Shown: positions 1 to 7,872 of the stretch, one piece after another
How the letters are laid out: every line of letters begins with the position of its first letter
Position numbering within the stretch: the stretch's first letter is position 1
Assembly (NCBI GenBank): GCA_005888335.1
Contig: VAWY01000166.1
Coordinates: forward strand, 1 to 15,925
Direction of reading: 5' to 3'
Length of the DNA stretch: 15,925 nucleotides
Origin: Actinomycetota bacterium
Lineage (GTDB): Bacteria > Actinomycetota > Thermoleophilia > Solirubrobacterales > Solirubrobacteraceae
Program-made: the position numbers and the translations under genes
Notes under the pieces: generated by a model
The model's database searches: none
The model's input: only the letters and a program-made list of their open reading frames with translations
What the model was told of the DNA's origin: nothing

Positions 1-1
1 G

Positions 2-241
2 CATGCGGAGCTCGTCGCTGCGCAGGCATCGCCTGCGAGCGCGCTGTCGTTTCCGCGCTACGCCGCGACCCTGCCGTCGGAGCAGGTCGCAGATGCGATC
101 CGCACGCGTGCGTCCGTGCTCGTGGTCCCGGGCTCGATGCTGGGGAGCGAAGGCCATTTCCGGCTTTCGGTCGGCTTCGAGCCGGACTTCCTCGGCCCGG
201 CCCTCGACCGGGTCGCCGCCGTCCTCGCGGAGCTGGAATGA
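2..241 (+). CDS. PLP-dependent aminotransferase, class I/II fold (C-terminal fragment)
   Basis: This is the 3' end of a gene that begins left of the window; about 79 codons remain, ending in TGA at 239-241. The tail reads VVPGSMLGSEGHFRLSVGFE, the usual C-terminal signature of fold-type I aminotransferases, in which the Arg of the FRLS segment binds the substrate carboxylate. The lysine that holds PLP lies outside the window, so the substrate cannot be named. Its stop overlaps the next start (ATGA at 238-241), so it is probably cotranscribed with the GntR regulator and the amino acid ABC transporter, which would suit a role in metabolising the imported amino acid. A related PLP enzyme of the same fold, such as an amino acid synthase or lyase, cannot be excluded. 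Confidence 0.72.
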   Translation, partial: HAELVAAQASPASALSFPRYAATLPSEQVADAIRTRASVLVVPGSMLGSEGHFRLSVGFEPDFLGPALDRVAAVLAELE

Positions 242-900
242 GCGCCGAGGCGCTCGTCCCCCCGCTCCACCGCACGACGACCGGCGCGCAGGCGGAGCGG
301 GCGCTGCGCGGGCTCATCCTCGAGGGCACGCTCGAACCCGGCACCCGCCTGCGCGAGGTGCAGCTCGCGGCGTCGCTCGGCGTCTCCCGCAACACGCTGC
401 GCGAGGCGCTGCGCGGCCTCGCCGAGCAGGGCCTCGTGACGCACCACCCGCACCGCGGCGTCGTCGTCACCGACCTCACCGAAGACGAGATCGCCGACCT
501 CTACCGGCTTCGGCAGGTGATCGAGAGCGCCGCGCTGCCTTCCGTCGCGGACGTCGAGGCGCTCGCCGCCGCCACCGACGCATTCGCGGACGCTCTCGAG
601 CGCCGTGACTTCGTCGAGGCGCTCGAATGCGACTTCGCGTTTCACCGCGCGCTCGTGGCGGCGCTCGGCAGCAGCCGGCTCGCGACGGCACACGAGCGTG
701 CCCAGCGCGAGCTCCGGCTCGCGTTGTTGCAGCTCGACCGCAACTACGAGCCGCCGCAGGTCGAGGAGCACCGCCGGATCGTCGAAGCGCTGCGCGCGCA
801 CGATCTGCCCGGTGCGGCGGATGCCCTGGCCGTCCACCTCGAGACGGCGGCCAACCGGCTCCAACGCCTCGTCCGTATGAAAGAGTCGCAACCCCAGTGA
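238..900 (+). CDS. GntR-family transcriptional regulator, FadR/FCD subfamily
   Basis: A 220-residue DNA-binding regulator of usual length for the family. Residues about 14-79 form the winged helix-turn-helix, including [16 protein letters not shown] and the wing HPHRGVVV. Residues about 85-212 form the all-helical FCD ligand domain. D132, H136, H178 and H200 match the Asp and three His positions that bind metal in many FCD proteins, where the metal helps hold a carboxylate ligand. The ATG overlaps the preceding aminotransferase stop by four bases. Lying inside an amino acid transport operon, it most likely senses the transported compound or a product of it and represses its own operon; that is inference. 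No operator is recognisable in the short gaps here, so the controlled promoter is probably left of the window. Confidence 0.9.
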   Translation: MSAEALVPPLHRTTTGAQAERALRGLILEGTLEPGTRLREVQLAASLGVSRNTLREALRGLAEQGLVTHHPHRGVVVTDLTEDEIADLYRLRQVIESAALPSVADVEALAAATDAFADALERRDFVEALECDFAFHRALVAALGSSRLATAHERAQRELRLALLQLDRNYEPPQVEEHRRIVEALRAHDLPGAADALAVHLETAANRLQRLVRMKESQPQ

Positions 901-914
901 AAGGAGCACGACCC

Positions 915-1691
915 ATGATCAGACGGCTCGCTCTCATTGCGGTCCTTGCGCTGAGCGCGACCGCGTTGTTCGCGACCCAGGCCTCCGCTGCGAAGCAACT
1001 CGTCTTCTGCAGCGATGTCAGCTACCCGCCGGAGGAGTTCGTGCAGAGCGGCAAGCCCGTCGGCTCGGACATCGACATCGCCGCGAACGTCGCGAAGCGG
1101 CTCGGCATGACGTCGAAGATCCAGAACACCGGCTTCGACGGCATCGTCGCCGCGCTGCTCTCGAACAAGTGCGACGCGATCATCAGCGGCATGAACGACA
1201 CGCCCGAGCGGCGCAAGAGCATCGCCTTCGTCGACTACCTCAGCGTCGGGCAGTCGCTGATCGGGAAGAAGGGCAACCCGCTCGGCATCAAGACACCGCT
1301 GGACGTCTGCGGCCGCGTCGCCGGCGCGCAGGTCGCGACGACGAACCTGCAGACGTTGCAGAAATTCGACAAGCAGTGCAAGGCGAAAGGCAAGAAGGGG
1401 ATCAAGATCATCTCCTTCAAGGAGGATCCGCTCGGCGTCACGGCGCTGAAGACCGGTCACCTCGACGTCTACGAGTCCGACTCGCCACCCGCCGTCTGGT
1501 ACACGACGAAGGACACGTCGCTGCAGATCGTCGGCAAGCCGATCTCGCCGCTTCCGGTCGGCATCGCGATCAACCCGAAGAACACGGCGCTGAAGGCGAA
1601 GATCCAGAAGGCGGTCAACGCGATGTACAAGGACGGCACGATGGCGAAGATCCTCAAGAAGTGGAACATGAGCGAGTTCGCGCTCGGGTAG
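915..1691 (+). CDS. Amino acid ABC transporter substrate-binding protein (SBP family 3)
   Basis: A 258-residue extracytoplasmic solute-binding protein. The ATG at 915 is preceded by AAGGAG at 902-907. Residues 1-25 are a clear Sec signal peptide (MIRR, hydrophobic core, then QASA before AK), giving a mature chain of about 233 residues. The mature part has the family 3 layout: SYPPEEF near the N-terminus, [24 protein letters not shown], then [14 protein letters not shown], in which the arginine usually clamps the ligand alpha-carboxylate. The second lobe ends with the family-typical [18 protein letters not shown]. There is no lipobox cysteine, unlike most binding proteins of Gram-positive actinobacteria. 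It is followed by one permease and one ATPase gene, which makes a complete importer. The exact amino acid cannot be read from sequence. Confidence 0.92.
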   Translation: MIRRLALIAVLALSATALFATQASAAKQLVFCSDVSYPPEEFVQSGKPVGSDIDIAANVAKRLGMTSKIQNTGFDGIVAALLSNKCDAIISGMNDTPERRKSIAFVDYLSVGQSLIGKKGNPLGIKTPLDVCGRVAGAQVATTNLQTLQKFDKQCKAKGKKGIKIISFKEDPLGVTALKTGHLDVYESDSPPAVWYTTKDTSLQIVGKPISPLPVGIAINPKNTALKAKIQKAVNAMYKDGTMAKILKKWNMSEFALG

Positions 1692-1718
1692 GCAAGGGGC
1701 TGAGGAAGGAGGACGGCG

Positions 1719-2510
1719 ATGTACGCGGTCGTCGCCGCGGTCGACTGGCACCTGATCAAGGACCGGATCTTCAGTCCGGATCACGCGTTCGCGCAGGCGC
1801 TCCTGCGCACGGTCCTCATCGCCGTCCTCGCTCAGGTCTTCGGGGTCCTGCTCGGGCTCGCGTCGGCGCTCTTCCAGATGTCGCGTTGGCGCGTGCTGCG
1901 CGTGATCTCGTACGTCTACGTGCTGGCCGTGCGCGGCACGCCGCTGATCGTGCAGATCTTCTTCATGTATTACGGCGCGAACCTGTTCCTGGGGTTCGAT
2001 CTGTTCCCCCGCACGGTCAACCTCGGTCTCTTGTCCATCGACGGCGTCGTCGTCGCCGGAACCGTCGCGCTGGCGGTGAACGAGGGCGCCTACATGAGCG
2101 AGATCATCCGCGCCGGCATCGGCGCGATCGACCGCGGCCAGATGGAGGCCGCGAAATCCGTGGGCATGACGTACGGCCTCGCGATGCGGCGCATCGTCCT
2201 CCCCCAGGCCGCGCGCGTGATCGTGCCGCCGCTCGGCAACGAGTTCAACGGGATGATCAAGAACACGTCCCTGCTTGCGTTCATCGGGGTGTACGAGCTC
2301 TTCCTCGACGCAGAGCAGGGCTACTCGGTCACCTTCAAGCCGGTCGAGTACTTCATAGCGGTCGCGTTCTGGTACCTCGTGCTGACCACGGTGTGGGGGC
2401 TGATCCAGGTGCAGATCGAGCGCAAGCTCGGTGCCAGCGACCGGCCCGAGGACGAGAGCTGGGCGCTGCGCTTGTTCGGGATCCCGTCGCCGGCCAAGGG
2501 AGCACGTTGA
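1719..2510 (+). CDS. Amino acid ABC transporter permease (HisM/GlnP type)
   Basis: A 263-residue inner-membrane permease of the polar amino acid transporter family, with a strong AGGAGG-like ribosome site about ten bases before the ATG. The membrane core begins with a hydrophobic segment at about 28-52, followed by the conserved block [14 protein letters not shown] at 72-85. The cytoplasmic EAA coupling loop lies at about 143-171 (EAAKSVGMT, then [16 protein letters not shown]), where the ATPase docks. About five membrane helices are visible. One permease gene followed by one ATPase gene suggests a homodimeric permease, as in many glutamine- or cystine-type importers. The TGA stop at 2508-2510 overlaps the TTG start of the ATPase by three bases, indicating coupled translation. 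Confidence 0.93.
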   Translation: MYAVVAAVDWHLIKDRIFSPDHAFAQALLRTVLIAVLAQVFGVLLGLASALFQMSRWRVLRVISYVYVLAVRGTPLIVQIFFMYYGANLFLGFDLFPRTVNLGLLSIDGVVVAGTVALAVNEGAYMSEIIRAGIGAIDRGQMEAAKSVGMTYGLAMRRIVLPQAARVIVPPLGNEFNGMIKNTSLLAFIGVYELFLDAEQGYSVTFKPVEYFIAVAFWYLVLTTVWGLIQVQIERKLGASDRPEDESWALRLFGIPSPAKGAR

Positions 2511-3274
2511 GCGACACGATCGTCAAGGCGGAACAAGTCGACAAGTACTTCGGCCGCCAGCGGGTGCTTTGCGGCGTCTCGCTCGAGGTGGAGAAGAAGG
2601 AGGTCGTCTGCATCATCGGGCCGTCCGGGTCGGGCAAGACGACGTTCCTCCGCTGCATCAATCATCTCGAGCGCATCGACGGCGGCCGCATCGAGGTGAA
2701 CGGGCACCTGATCGGCTACCGGCCCGGCAAGAACGGTGGGCTCGTCGAGGACAGCGAACGGAACATTGCGTTGCAGCGAACCGAGATCGGATTCGTGTTC
2801 CAGCGCTTCAACCTCTGGCCGCACAAGACTGCGCTGCAAAACATCATCGAGGCGCCGATGCGCGTGCGGAAGGTTCCCGAGCAGGAGGCCGTCGCGCAGG
2901 GCGAGGCGCTGCTCGCGCGCGTCGGTCTCGCCGACAAGCGGAACGCCTATCCGGGGAAGCTCTCCGGAGGCCAGCAGCAGCGCGTCGCGATCGCCCGCGC
3001 ACTCGCGATGAAGCCCGCGCTGATGCTCTTCGACGAGCCGACGAGCGCGCTCGACCCGGAGATGATCGGCGAGGTGCTCGAGGTGATGAAGGAGCTCGCG
3101 TCGGACGGCATGACGATGGTCGTGGTCAGCCACGAGATGGGCTTCGCGCGCGAGGCGGCGGACCGGATGGTGATGATGGACGACGGCGTCGTCGTGGAGG
3201 AGGCGCCGCCGGCAGCGTTCTTCTCGGCGCCGCGCGAGGAGCGCACACGGCAGTTCCTCTCGAAGATCCTCTAG
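2507..3274 (+). CDS. Amino acid ABC transporter ATP-binding protein (GlnQ/HisP type)
   Basis: A 255-residue ATPase that drives the preceding importer. All the active-site motifs are intact: Walker A GPSGSGKT at 38-45, Q-loop glutamine at 99, signature LSGGQ at 152-156, Walker B LMLFDE at 172-177, and the switch histidine at 209 (VVSHEM). I chose the TTG at 2507 because it overlaps the permease stop as TTGA, is preceded by AAGGGAG, and gives the standard N-terminus of the family; the reading frame is open further upstream, but only in the shadow of the permease. The insert around residues 70-88 is somewhat longer than in E. coli GlnQ, which is common in HisP-like members. The stop codon shares the CTAG palindrome at 3271-3274 with the convergent EamA gene. 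Confidence 0.93.
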   Translation: MSDTIVKAEQVDKYFGRQRVLCGVSLEVEKKEVVCIIGPSGSGKTTFLRCINHLERIDGGRIEVNGHLIGYRPGKNGGLVEDSERNIALQRTEIGFVFQRFNLWPHKTALQNIIEAPMRVRKVPEQEAVAQGEALLARVGLADKRNAYPGKLSGGQQQRVAIARALAMKPALMLFDEPTSALDPEMIGEVLEVMKELASDGMTMVVVSHEMGFAREAADRMVMMDDGVVVEEAPPAAFFSAPREERTRQFLSKIL

Positions 3275-4128
3275 TGCGCGTTGACGCCGATCAGCACGGC
3301 GCCGGCGACGACGAGCAGCGCGCCCGCGACGACGTGCCGGCCGACCAGCTCGGTGCGACGGATGAGGAGCAGGGCGAGCAGCACGCCCCAGAGAGATTCG
3401 GTCGCGATCAGCGGTGAGACGACGGTGACTCGCCCGCGGTAGTACGCCTCGAAGAGCGACACGTACGAGAGCCCGAACACGACGCCGACGCCGAGGAACG
3501 GCAACGCCGGGCGGAGCGAGAAGCGGACCCGCGGCGCGAAGACCGCGACGATCAACAGCGCCCCGCCGAGCAGCGCCGCTACGGCCGCGACGCCGGGCGG
3601 GACTGATGTGTCGCCCGCGAGCCAGCGGAGCACGTTGTCGCGCGTCGAGAAGCAGATCGTCCCGGCGAAGGCGAAGACGAGCCCGATCGTGAGCACGTGT
3701 TCGGGCCGGCCGCGCTCCCGCGCGAGCTCGACACCGCCCGCCACGATCAGCACTGCGCCGCCGATCAGCGCCGCGCGCACCGGTTCGCCGAGCAGGAGCA
3801 GCGCGATCGTCACCGAGACGAGCGGCGCCGAGCCGAGCACGACGGACGCGCGCGCTGCGCCCGCATCGCGTATGGCGTAGGTCACGAAGATCTGCCCGAT
3901 TCCGGGCTGCAGCAGGCCGGCGAGCAGGAACGGCCACGCAGCGCCCGCGTGCACGCCGCGCGCCGGAACTTCGACGGCGGCGATCACGGCCGTCACCGCG
4001 AGGGCGCCGACCACGGTCGCGACGGTCGCGAGCCCGACGTCTGCGTGGCGGGCGAGGCCCATCTTCAGGCCGACGCTCATCGCGCCGAACAGGAATGCAG
4101 AGACGAGCGCGAGCCCGACCGCAGTCAA
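3271..4128 (-). CDS. DMT-superfamily transporter, EamA family
   Basis: A 285-residue membrane protein with about ten hydrophobic helices arranged as two repeated EamA halves. Each half ends with the typical pattern of a helix carrying a conserved acidic residue followed by two more helices: [20 protein letters not shown] in the first half and, in the second, [20 protein letters not shown]. Such proteins export or import metabolites and amino acids, but the substrate cannot be predicted. I chose the TTG at 4128 because it overlaps the upstream gene's TGA as TTGA and is preceded by GGAG with about ten bases spacing; an upstream in-frame TTG at 4158 would add ten arginine-rich residues inside the neighbouring gene. 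It is cotranscribed with the small gene upstream and converges on the ABC ATPase gene. Confidence 0.88.
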   Translation of the reverse strand: MTAVGLALVSAFLFGAMSVGLKMGLARHADVGLATVATVVGALAVTAVIAAVEVPARGVHAGAAWPFLLAGLLQPGIGQIFVTYAIRDAGAARASVVLGSAPLVSVTIALLLLGEPVRAALIGGAVLIVAGGVELARERGRPEHVLTIGLVFAFAGTICFSTRDNVLRWLAGDTSVPPGVAAVAALLGGALLIVAVFAPRVRFSLRPALPFLGVGVVFGLSYVSLFEAYYRGRVTVVSPLIATESLWGVLLALLLIRRTELVGRHVVAGALLVVAGAVLIGVNAH

Positions 4129-4625
4129 CGAAGCGCGCGCTCCGCGGCGGCGAGCCAACGTCGGCGGATCAGTGACGAGAAGGGGCCGACGGCGGCCCAG
4201 TACGCGCGAAACGCGCGCCGGGAACGGGCGTCCATCGCCGCGACGCGCGTCTCGGTGGCCAGGATCGACTGACCGTCTCCTGCCGGTTCGGCGGTGATGT
4301 CGAACACGATCCGAACCTGCCCGGCGCCCGCCTGGTCGAACGCCGTCAGCCCGCGGCTACGCGGCGACCATGGCCGGCCCGCGGCGCCCATGACGATGCA
4401 CGTCGGCTCCTCGACGAGCGGCGCGAGCCCGATGCCGCGCAGCGCGCTCTGGATCGAGCCGCCGCCGGGGAGCCCGCGCACCCGGAACAGGCGCCGCACG
4501 AGGGCGTCGGGCGCCACGGGGATACCGAGCGCCGCTGCGACCGCCAGCTCCGGCGTCGCCGGGACACGCCGCTCGTGACGCTCTCGGACGTCGTACTCAG
4601 GCAGGAACTCGTCGAGGCGCGACAC
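4125..4625 (-). CDS. Uncharacterised protein, possibly SRPBCC-like
   Basis: A 166-residue soluble protein with no signal peptide or membrane segment. It opens with LDEFLPEYDVRERHERRV, followed by an Ala-rich helix, then a strand-rich middle (GQVRIVFDITAEPAGDGQSI, then TETRV) and a basic C-terminal helix region (RAYWAAVGPFSSLIRRRW). The order of strands and long C-terminal helix, with an ETRV strand before it, resembles SRPBCC/START-type ligand-binding or DUF2867-like proteins, but I do not recognise a specific family. I chose the GTG at 4625 because a GAGAAT hexamer lies six bases upstream, as at other leaderless starts here; the GTG at 4643 would add six residues. Its stop overlaps the EamA start, so the two are coupled. 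No cysteines or obvious catalytic cluster are visible. Confidence 0.68.
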   Translation of the reverse strand: MSRLDEFLPEYDVRERHERRVPATPELAVAAALGIPVAPDALVRRLFRVRGLPGGGSIQSALRGIGLAPLVEEPTCIVMGAAGRPWSPRSRGLTAFDQAGAGQVRIVFDITAEPAGDGQSILATETRVAAMDARSRRAFRAYWAAVGPFSSLIRRRWLAAAERALR

Positions 4626-4631
4626 GGCACG

Positions 4632-4637
4632 ATTCTC
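4632..4637 (-). promoter_or_regulatory. Possible -10 element of a leaderless promoter
   Basis: Read on the minus strand the hexamer is GAGAAT, followed by exactly six bases before the GTG at 4625. It keeps the A at position 2 and T at position 6 of the TAnnnT pattern seen before other genes here but lacks the first T. No -35 element is apparent. It is interlocked with the opposing pepT promoter. Confidence 0.3.
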
Positions 4638-4648
4638 GTGCACGCGGC

Positions 4649-4654
4649 TAGGCT
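4649..4654 (+). promoter_or_regulatory. -10 element of a leaderless promoter for pepT
   Basis: TAGGCT is followed by six bases (GCCGCC) and then the ATG at 4661. There is no Shine-Dalgarno sequence before that ATG, so the transcript probably starts at or next to the start codon. The same hexamer and spacing recur before other genes of this window. No clear -35 box is visible. Confidence 0.55.
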
Positions 4655-4660
4655 GCCGCC

Positions 4661-5920
4661 ATGGCCACGGAAACCGGCGCGGCGATCGCGTCCCAGCTCG
4701 CCGAGGACGCCGCCGAGCGCTTCCTGCGCTACGTCCGTATCGACACGCAGTCCGACGAGGATTCGGAGACCTACCCGAGCACGGCGAAGCAGCTCGACCT
4801 GCTGCGGCTCCTGTTCGAGGAGGTAAGGGAGCTCGGCCTGGACGGCGCCGCGATCGACGAGCACGGCTACGTCACGGGGACGCTCGCCTCGACGGTCGAC
4901 CACGACGTGCCGGCGATCGCGTTCTTCGCCCACGTCGACACGGCGCGTGAGGTGACCGGCGCGAATGTGAACCCGCAGCGCGTCCAGTACGAGGGCGGCG
5001 ACATCCCGCTCGGCGACTCGGGCCAGGTGATCCGCCCGTCGGAGTCGGCCGAGCTCGACCAGCACGTGGGCCACGAGCTGATCACGACGGACGGCACGAC
5101 GCTGCTCGGCGCCGACGACAAGTCGGGCATCGCGGAGATCCTGGCTGCCGTCGCGTATCTCGCGGCGCATCCCGAGCTCCCGCACGGCCCGGTGAAGGTC
5201 GCGTTCAACCCCGACGAGGAGGTCGGGCGCGGCGTCATCCACTTCCCGGTCGACACGTTCGGCGTCGCCGCTGCGTACACGGTCGACGGCTCGACGGCCG
5301 GCGAGGTGCAGATGGAGACGTTTTCGGGCGCCCAGGTGCGGATGCACGTCCGGGGCCGCGCGATCCACCCCGGCCTGGCGAAGGGCGAGCTGGTCAACGC
5401 GATCAAGCTCGCCTCCGCAATCGTCGAGCGGCTCCCGAAGGACCGCCTCTCCCCCGAGACGACCGACGAGCGCGAGGGGTACGTCCACCCGGTCCTGATC
5501 AGCGGCGACTCGTCCGCGGTCGAGCTGCGCTTCATCGCGCGCGACTTCGAGAACGACCTGCTCGACGAGCACATCGAGCTCCTGCGCAATATTGCCGCGG
5601 AGGTGGCGGCGACCGACGAGCGCTGCTCGATCGAGGTCGAGACGCGCATCCAGTACCGCAACATGCGGGACACGCTGCAGCAGCACCCGGAGATCGTCTC
5701 GAACCTCGAGGAGGCCGTCCGCCGCGTCGGCCTGGAGCCGAAGCGCACCGCAATCCGCGGCGGCACGGACGGCTCGGCGCTGACCGAGCTGGGGCTGCCG
5801 ACGCCGAATATCTTCACGGGCGGCCACGACGCGCACAGCGAGCGCGAATGGATCTGCGTCGAGGACATGGGCCTCGCCGCCGCGACGATCGTCGAGCTCG
5901 CGAAGCTCTGGGCCGAGTAG
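4661..5920 (+). CDS. pepT: Peptidase T (tripeptide aminopeptidase, M20B family)
   Basis: A 419-residue cytosolic dizinc aminopeptidase that removes the N-terminal residue from tripeptides; E. coli-type PepT is about 408 residues, so this is full length. The metal ligands line up with the family: H91 and D93 (FFAHVDTA), bridging D152 (GADDKSG), catalytic E186 and ligand E187 (NPDEEVGRG), D209 (TVDGS) and H392 (GGHDAHSE). The dimerisation domain sits in the middle, at about 215-330, followed by the conserved GGTDGS. The start is fixed by the leaderless promoter hexamer and lack of other starts. It is transcribed divergently from the small gene at 4125-4625 with only about 35 bases between the two start codons, so both promoters must overlap. 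The gene ends directly before the palindromic repeat pair. Confidence 0.94.
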   Translation: MATETGAAIASQLAEDAAERFLRYVRIDTQSDEDSETYPSTAKQLDLLRLLFEEVRELGLDGAAIDEHGYVTGTLASTVDHDVPAIAFFAHVDTAREVTGANVNPQRVQYEGGDIPLGDSGQVIRPSESAELDQHVGHELITTDGTTLLGADDKSGIAEILAAVAYLAAHPELPHGPVKVAFNPDEEVGRGVIHFPVDTFGVAAAYTVDGSTAGEVQMETFSGAQVRMHVRGRAIHPGLAKGELVNAIKLASAIVERLPKDRLSPETTDEREGYVHPVLISGDSSAVELRFIARDFENDLLDEHIELLRNIAAEVAATDERCSIEVETRIQYRNMRDTLQQHPEIVSNLEEAVRRVGLEPKRTAIRGGTDGSALTELGLPTPNIFTGGHDAHSEREWICVEDMGLAAATIVELAKLWAE

Positions 5921-5921
5921 C

Positions 5922-6013
5922 GGGGGACAGTCCCCGTTCCCGAGTCGCCGGCTTGGTTGAGCCGACTGGGCGGCTCCGGAACCGTGACTTTCCCGAAACG
6001 GGGACAGTCCCCC
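5922..6013. repeat. Inverted pair of GGGGACAGTCCCC palindromes (REP-doublet-like)
   Basis: Two 17-base arms, at 5922-5938 (GGGGGACAGTCCCCGTT) and 5997-6013, are reverse complements of each other except at the central base. Each arm contains the near-perfect palindrome GGGGACAGTCCCC, at 5923-5935 and 6000-6012. A smaller hairpin, CGGCT-TGGTTG-AGCCG, lies between them at 5949-5964. The element starts two bases after the pepT stop and ends about 55 bases before moaA. Two inverted palindromes around a short spacer is the layout of REP doublets mobilised by REP-associated tyrosine transposases; that relation is inference. It may also act as a transcript-end or mRNA-stability structure for pepT. 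Confidence 0.7.
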
Positions 6014-6054
6014 AAACGGCTTTGTGCGGGCTCTGTGCCAAAAGCGTCACGGGC

Positions 6055-6060
6055 TAGTCT
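6055..6060 (+). promoter_or_regulatory. -10 element of a leaderless promoter for moaA
   Basis: TAGTCT is followed by seven bases and the GTG at 6068. No Shine-Dalgarno sequence precedes that GTG, and no good -35 box is visible. It lies just right of the palindromic repeat pair, so moaA appears to have its own promoter separate from pepT. Confidence 0.5.
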
Positions 6061-6067
6061 GTAGCCC

Positions 6068-7072
6068 GTGGAGCCGCTGCTCGACAGGTTCGGCCGCGCC
6101 CTCGAGACCCTCCGGATCTCGGTCACCGACCGGTGCAACTTTCGCTGCGTGTACTGCATGCCGAAGGAGGTCTACGGCCGGGATCACGTCTTCCTCGAGC
6201 GCAAGGAGCTGCTGAGCCTCGAGGAGATCGCGCGCGTCGTCGGCGTCTTCGCGCAGCTCGGCGTCCGCACGGTTCGGATCACGGGTGGGGAGCCGCTCGT
6301 CCGGCGGAACGTCGAGCACCTCGTCGAGCTGCTGCGCGAGATCCCCGGGCTCGAGCTCGCGCTGACGACGAACGGTGCGCTGCTGCCGCAGAAGGCACAA
6401 GCACTAGCCCGCGCAGGGCTCGACCGCGTGACCGTCAGTCTCGACTCGGTCGACGACGCGACGTTCCGGGCGCTGAACGACGTCGACTTCCCCGTGCAGA
6501 AGGTGCTCGACGGGATCGACGCAGCTGCAGCGGCGGGCCTCCGCGTGAAGGTGAACGCCGTCGTGAAGCGCGGTGCCAACGACCACGGCATCGTGGCGCT
6601 CGCCGAGCACTTCCGAGGCACCGGCCACGTGCTCCGCTTCATCGAGTACATGGACGTCGGTCACACGAACGGCTGGCGCCTCGACGACGTCGTCTCCGCA
6701 GCGGAGATCGTCCGGAAGATCGACGCGGTCTGGCCGCTCGAGCCGCTCGAGCCCGCCCGGGCCGACGAGACCGCGCGCCGCTGGGGCTACCGCGACGGGG
6801 CCGGCGAGATCGGCGTGATCGCGTCCGTGACCCAGCCGTTCTGCGGCGGCTGCTCGCGCGCCCGCCTCTCGGCGGAGGGCCGCCTCCACACCTGCCTCTT
6901 CGCGGTCCAGGGCCACGACCTCCGCGCGCCGCTCCGGCTCGGGGCGGACGACGAGGAGCTGGCCGAGCTCCTGCGGGGGATCTGGGGGCGGCGCGTCGAC
7001 CGCTATTCCGAGCTTCGGAGCGCGGAAACCGCCTCTCTGCCAAAGGTCGAGATGTCCTACATCGGGGGGTAG
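6068..7072 (+). CDS. moaA: GTP 3',8-cyclase MoaA (molybdenum cofactor biosynthesis)
   Basis: A 334-residue radical SAM enzyme that, with MoaC, turns GTP into cyclic pyranopterin monophosphate, the first step of molybdenum cofactor synthesis. The N-terminal SAM-binding 4Fe-4S motif is C23-x3-C27-x2-C30 (CNFRCVYC). The GGEPLVRR segment contacts SAM and TTNGALL follows. The second 4Fe-4S cluster that binds GTP is present near the C-terminus as C259, C262 and C276. The chain ends in Gly-Gly, the conserved tail that completes the MoaA active site. Length is normal. It starts at a GTG with a leaderless-type promoter and stands alone: no moaC, moaE, mogA or molybdoenzyme gene is in the window. Confidence 0.96.
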   Translation: MEPLLDRFGRALETLRISVTDRCNFRCVYCMPKEVYGRDHVFLERKELLSLEEIARVVGVFAQLGVRTVRITGGEPLVRRNVEHLVELLREIPGLELALTTNGALLPQKAQALARAGLDRVTVSLDSVDDATFRALNDVDFPVQKVLDGIDAAAAAGLRVKVNAVVKRGANDHGIVALAEHFRGTGHVLRFIEYMDVGHTNGWRLDDVVSAAEIVRKIDAVWPLEPLEPARADETARRWGYRDGAGEIGVIASVTQPFCGGCSRARLSAEGRLHTCLFAVQGHDLRAPLRLGADDEELAELLRGIWGRRVDRYSELRSAETASLPKVEMSYIGG

Positions 7073-7083
7073 CGGTGCCCCCC
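7064..7083 (+). terminator. GC-rich stem-loop over the moaA stop
   Basis: GGGGGG at 7064-7069 can pair with CCCCCC at 7078-7083 around an eight-base loop that contains the moaA stop codon. There is no T-run after it, so it is not a classical intrinsic terminator, but it could slow transcription or protect the 3' end. The next gene has its own promoter 12 bases downstream. Confidence 0.3.
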
Positions 7084-7094
7084 ACCGGCCCGAC

Positions 7095-7100
7095 TAGAAT
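7095..7100 (+). promoter_or_regulatory. -10 element of a leaderless promoter for the PAP2-family gene
   Basis: TAGAAT, close to the TATAAT consensus, is followed by six bases (CGCGGT) and the GTG at 7107. There is no Shine-Dalgarno sequence. The spacing matches the leaderless promoters before pepT and the rRNA methyltransferase gene. It probably starts the transcript that covers the inositol-lipid genes. Confidence 0.6.
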
Positions 7101-7106
7101 CGCGGT

Positions 7107-7859
7107 GTGACCGCCATGGTGGCAGCAGGCCGCCGCGTACTTCCGCGGGGCTGGACGGACTTCGGCTTCCAGATCGTGATCTGGATCGGGTTCTACTTCA
7201 GCTACCAGGCGGTGCGCAGCATCGTCGACCGCAATCCGGCCAAGGCGCTCTTGAACGGCTTCTGGGTGATCGACTTCGAGCAGCGCTTCACGAGCAACTT
7301 CCTCGAGCAGACCGCGCAGCGGGTCGCCGATTCGTCGAACTGGCTCTTCACCGCCGCCGCGTGGACCTACTGGAACTCGGAGTTCACGGTCATCGGGCTG
7401 ACGCTCCTCTGGGTGTATCTGCGCCGGCACGACCATTTCGCACGGTTCCGGAACACCGTCCTGCTCGCCAACATGATCGGCCTCGTCGGCTACATCGTCG
7501 TGCCGACTGCGCCGCCGTGGATGTTCCCGTCGTTCGGCTTCGTCGACGGCGTCAACCACCAGGGCGACTTCGTCTCCGCGCTCGCGAATCCGTACGCCGC
7601 GATGCCGAGCCTGCACGCCGCCGACGCCCTGATCGTCGGCATCGCCCTCTTCGGCGCCTGCCGGCACTGGTGGTCGAAGGCGATCTGGGCGCTCTGGCCC
7701 GCCTGGGTGTGGTTCTGCGTGCTCGCGACGGCGAACCACTTCTGGCTCGACGTCGTGGCGGGAATCGTGGTCGCGCTGATCTCGATCGGCGTCATCTCGC
7801 GCGTCTCGAGGCTCCGGGCCCGGCAGCAACAGGCTGCCCCCATCGCAAACCTGCTATAG
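7107..7859 (+). CDS. PAP2-superfamily membrane phosphatase/transferase (Aur1-like)
   Basis: A 250-residue membrane protein with about six hydrophobic segments. It carries the PAP2 catalytic motifs: PSLHAADAL with H170, and ATANHFWLDVVAG with nucleophile-type H211 and charge-relay D215. The loop PTAPPWM (133-139) before them is typical of the PAP2_3 subgroup, which includes inositol phosphorylceramide synthases such as fungal Aur1 and several bacterial lipid phosphatases. The active site is predicted to face the outer side of the membrane. Directly downstream are a CDP-alcohol phosphatidyltransferase and inositol-3-phosphate synthase, so an inositol-lipid substrate is likely: dephosphorylation of phosphatidylinositol phosphate, or transfer of phosphoinositol. 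A general lipid phosphatase, for instance for undecaprenyl diphosphate, is the alternative. The start is GTG with a leaderless-type promoter; an in-frame ATG follows at 7116. Confidence 0.85.
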   Translation: MTAMVAAGRRVLPRGWTDFGFQIVIWIGFYFSYQAVRSIVDRNPAKALLNGFWVIDFEQRFTSNFLEQTAQRVADSSNWLFTAAAWTYWNSEFTVIGLTLLWVYLRRHDHFARFRNTVLLANMIGLVGYIVVPTAPPWMFPSFGFVDGVNHQGDFVSALANPYAAMPSLHAADALIVGIALFGACRHWWSKAIWALWPAWVWFCVLATANHFWLDVVAGIVVALISIGVISRVSRLRARQQQAAPIANLL

Positions 7860-7860
7860 T
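7855..7860 (+). promoter_or_regulatory. Possible -10 element before the phosphatidyltransferase gene
   Basis: TATAGT overlaps the stop codon of the PAP2 gene and matches TATAAT at five of six bases. A transcript from it would begin near 7867 and carry a leader of about 41 bases before the ATG at 7908. No convincing -35 box is visible at 17 bases upstream. Confidence 0.4.
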
Positions 7861-7872
7861 CGGCCCATAGCA

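Noticed and set aside
58..909. Long minus-strand open frames opposite the GntR gene and opposite several other genes (for example 2321-3937 and 8542-10521).
   Set aside because: They are Arg/Asp/Glu/His-rich shadows of high-GC coding sequence, lie fully opposite genes with clear domain motifs, and show no domain of their own.
1169..2506. A 5' extension of the ABC ATPase reading frame through the permease and binding-protein genes.
   Set aside because: The extension translates to low-complexity Arg-rich sequence in the shadow of two real genes; the TTG at 2507 with a ribosome site gives the normal N-terminus.
5921..6067. A small RNA or riboswitch for moaA in the pepT-moaA gap (such as a molybdenum cofactor riboswitch).
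   Set aside because: The gap is mostly the inverted palindrome pair, and moaA seems to start directly after a -10 hexamer, leaving no leader for a riboswitch.
7064..7083. A strong classical intrinsic terminator after moaA.
   Set aside because: The six-pair GC stem is present but has no T-run, so it is listed only as a low-confidence structure.
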